Assembly: GCF_036850765.1 (NCBI RefSeq)
Contig: NC_089493.1
Span: forward strand, 264,604,534-264,668,533
Source: Saccopteryx bilineata
Lineage: Eukaryota > Chordata > Mammalia > Chiroptera > Emballonuridae
DNA: 64,000 nucleotides
Reading direction: 5' to 3'
Shown here: positions 62,181 through 64,000 of the stretch, piece by piece
Layout of the letters: each line of letters opens with the position of its first letter
Numbering within the stretch: the first letter of the stretch is position 1
The notes under the pieces: generated by a model
What the model was told of the DNA's origin: nothing
The model's database searches: none
What the model saw: only the letters and a program-made list of their open reading frames with translations
Made by a program: the position numbers and the translations under genes

Positions 62181-62734
62181 GCTGTACCCAAGTAAAGCAC
62201 TTATCAGTTATAGACAGCCCACCTTAACAGGAAGAAATATTACACAGCCACTAAAAACTAAAATCATGACTACTGTTTAGAAATGAGATGGTTATATTAG
62301 CAATAATGAGGCAGGGCCGCTGCGTTGGCAGGAGGTCAAGGACTCTGAGCTCTACTAGGGAGTCTGGATGGACTATGGGTGTTTTGAATATAAAATATTT
62401 AATGCTGTTATTATATGTATTCTCTTTAAAATAACCATTCTTACTGTGGCAACCTGTATCTTAGAAATTAAACCTCAAAAAAAGGAAAAACATACTTATA
62501 GGGAGCCCTACCTGGTACCCCATCAGCAGTTATTCTTCCTCGCCCTGTGGGGAGAGTAAGTGAGGGGTTGAGTCTTTTCCTCTGCCCCCCGGTGCCCTGG
62601 CCTGGTGCTGCTCAGCAGTTATTCGCATGGCCTTGGCCAGTATGTACAGTGTCGGAGATGGCTCTGTGTCTTATTATCTTTATTTCCTTGTTGGTTAGCA
62701 CCTAGGTTACCTCCTCGGGAAAGGATGAGCGGGT

Positions 62735-62880
62735 CGGGTGATTCACCTTTCTAAACCTGTTTTCTAATCTGTAAAGCATACCTACCCTGCAGTATTGCTG
62801 CAAAGTGATGCATATAAAAACCTTTGTACAGGTGCTGCTAATACACAAAGGGCGCTCAGTAATGTTCTTTTCCATTTCTG
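62735..62880 (+). mobile_element. MIR SINE relic
   Basis: 'ttctaaacctgttttctaatctgtaaagcatacctaccctgcagtattgctgcaaagtgatgc' then 'gcgctcagtaatgttc' is MIR core plus 3' part. Confidence 0.75.
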
Positions 62881-63184
62881 TGGCTTTCATTTTCGAGTGC
62901 TCAGATTGTTCTCTTTAAAAAAAAGTGCTTGTAACAAGAGTCTGCCCTGCACTGTATCAGGCTATTTTTACTTAACTGTTTTGTGAGTGTCCCATGGGAC
63001 TGGGTTTTGAAGGCCATGCACTCTCTGTGCTGCACTTTCAAAATGCCACCCTGCCTGGCACTGGCTCGGCAGCAGGAGGTGGCTTCGGCCTGGGAAAACT
63101 AGATGTCAGTGAAAAATGCTGGAGGTGGTTGGCATCCGCAAAGGCTGCTCATAAAATCAGTGCGTTCTCGGTACAAAATGAGCA

Positions 63185-63600
63185 CTGTTAAAAATAAAAC
63201 GTACAAGGAGAAATATATTTGAATATGAGGGCACTGCAAACAGTTTCGCAAGATATTAAGATCACATTAATCTTAATTTTATTATATATTAAAGTTTCTA
63301 ACTTTTCAAATAATGCAGTTTTCATTGTTTTAAAATGTCTGAGAATTATAGAGCTATTTGGTGTGGCTGTCAGGCAAGGACTCCTGCCATTTATTGGGGC
63401 CCTGGTTTTATTTAATAGCCAGATGAATGGAACAGTTAATAAAAGAAATATTGCTTTATTCCCTGACATTTATGTCCTTGGTTTCCAATAAAGAATTGAA
63501 ATTATGAATAGTTGATGGTTTAAATTGATGTTTTATGTTGAACGCTAGCTATAATTTGCCCTCTGAGGATTGTAATACCGAGAAACAGATGGTTTTTCAC
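63185..63600. promoter_or_regulatory. Repeat-free AT-rich block, candidate conserved noncoding region
   Basis: No transposon signature. It contains several TTAAT/AATAAA-type motifs and 'ccatttattggggccctgg'. Frames at 63188-63491 on both strands are AT-rich chance frames. Regulatory role is inferred. Confidence 0.25.
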
Positions 63601-64000
63601 AGTAACAAATTGCTGTGTGTATACAGTCTATAGTCTTGGCTTTCAGATACTTTCACCTTCGGTTCTGAGCTGCCCTGCTGCTGGCAGGCTGGGCGAGCCG
63701 CAGCGTCTCCTGACAGGGCTTCCTGTGGTGGGGGAGACACAGCCAAGCCCCCAGGGTGCAAGCTGAGGTTCAGATCAGAATACTGGGAAGTGCAATGCAC
63801 AGCTGGTACCTTCAGTTCAGGCCCTGCGTTGGGAATGAGGCCAAGAGGAGCGGTCTGTTTTTGGAAGCGACTCATTAAGGTCACAGTGGTGGCTCTGAGG
63901 CAGAGCCCGCAGCATTGCTGCATGTGACAGTCAGATACAGTGCGCATCGCAGAGTTCACAGTCCTGGAACAGGTAGCAAATGCAATGGAGATGAGTTTGT

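Overview
This window is intronic DNA from a mammal, almost certainly a bat. The only coding sequence I can support is one 111-base internal exon (7296-7406, + strand). Its 37 codons match exon 2 of CUX1 (CDP/Cut homeobox factor; the same exon is used by the Golgi isoform CASP). Positions 1-7295 are therefore the end of intron 1 and 7407-64000 the start of a very long intron 2. There is no CpG island, no first exon, no second recognisable exon and no structural RNA gene. The many short open frames are what random AT/GC-mixed intron gives; none has recognisable similarity or splice context.

The bat assignment rests on repeats. Two tRNA-derived SINE types are present. One is a long (~370 nt) family with a cloverleaf-like head (A box and B box GGTTCGATTCC), a CT-rich middle and an A-tail. 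The other is a shorter VES-like family ('gtggcgcagtgg', 'gtcaaggcacatatgggagttgatgc', CT-rich tail). Several copies carry target-site duplications of 9-16 bases. Four hAT elements (three short, one of 1.4 kb) keep both ends and 8-bp duplications, which fits the known history of hAT activity in bats. Family level (horseshoe, leaf-nosed, sheath-tailed or other) cannot be settled by eye.

Layout: 1-7295, intron 1 with a SINE split by a hAT element and a second hAT copy beside it; 7296-7406, the exon; 7407-13300, mostly unique intron; 13.3-16.8 kb, a SINE/L1 cluster including a SINE inside a SINE; 17-23 kb, MIR relics, a SINE and an old LINE-1; 23.2-27 kb, AT-rich repeat-poor sequence; 27.4-28.9 kb, a hAT element with a transposase remnant and an LTR-like insert; 30-37 kb, mainly unique with one hAT element; 37.6-39.1 kb, nested hAT/SINE/L1 plus a MER5A-like relic; 39-53 kb, MIR, L1 and Tigger relics with several candidate conserved noncoding blocks; 53-64 kb, SINEs, a purine tract, a Tigger MITE, old L1/L2 and a repeat-poor end.

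I found no undescribed gene system. The most useful observations are the nested transposon histories, the hAT transposase remnant, and motif-dense repeat-free blocks inside CUX1 intron 2 that may be enhancers: a perfect PBX-MEIS/PREP-type site, a tandem homeodomain motif and a 20-bp palindrome.
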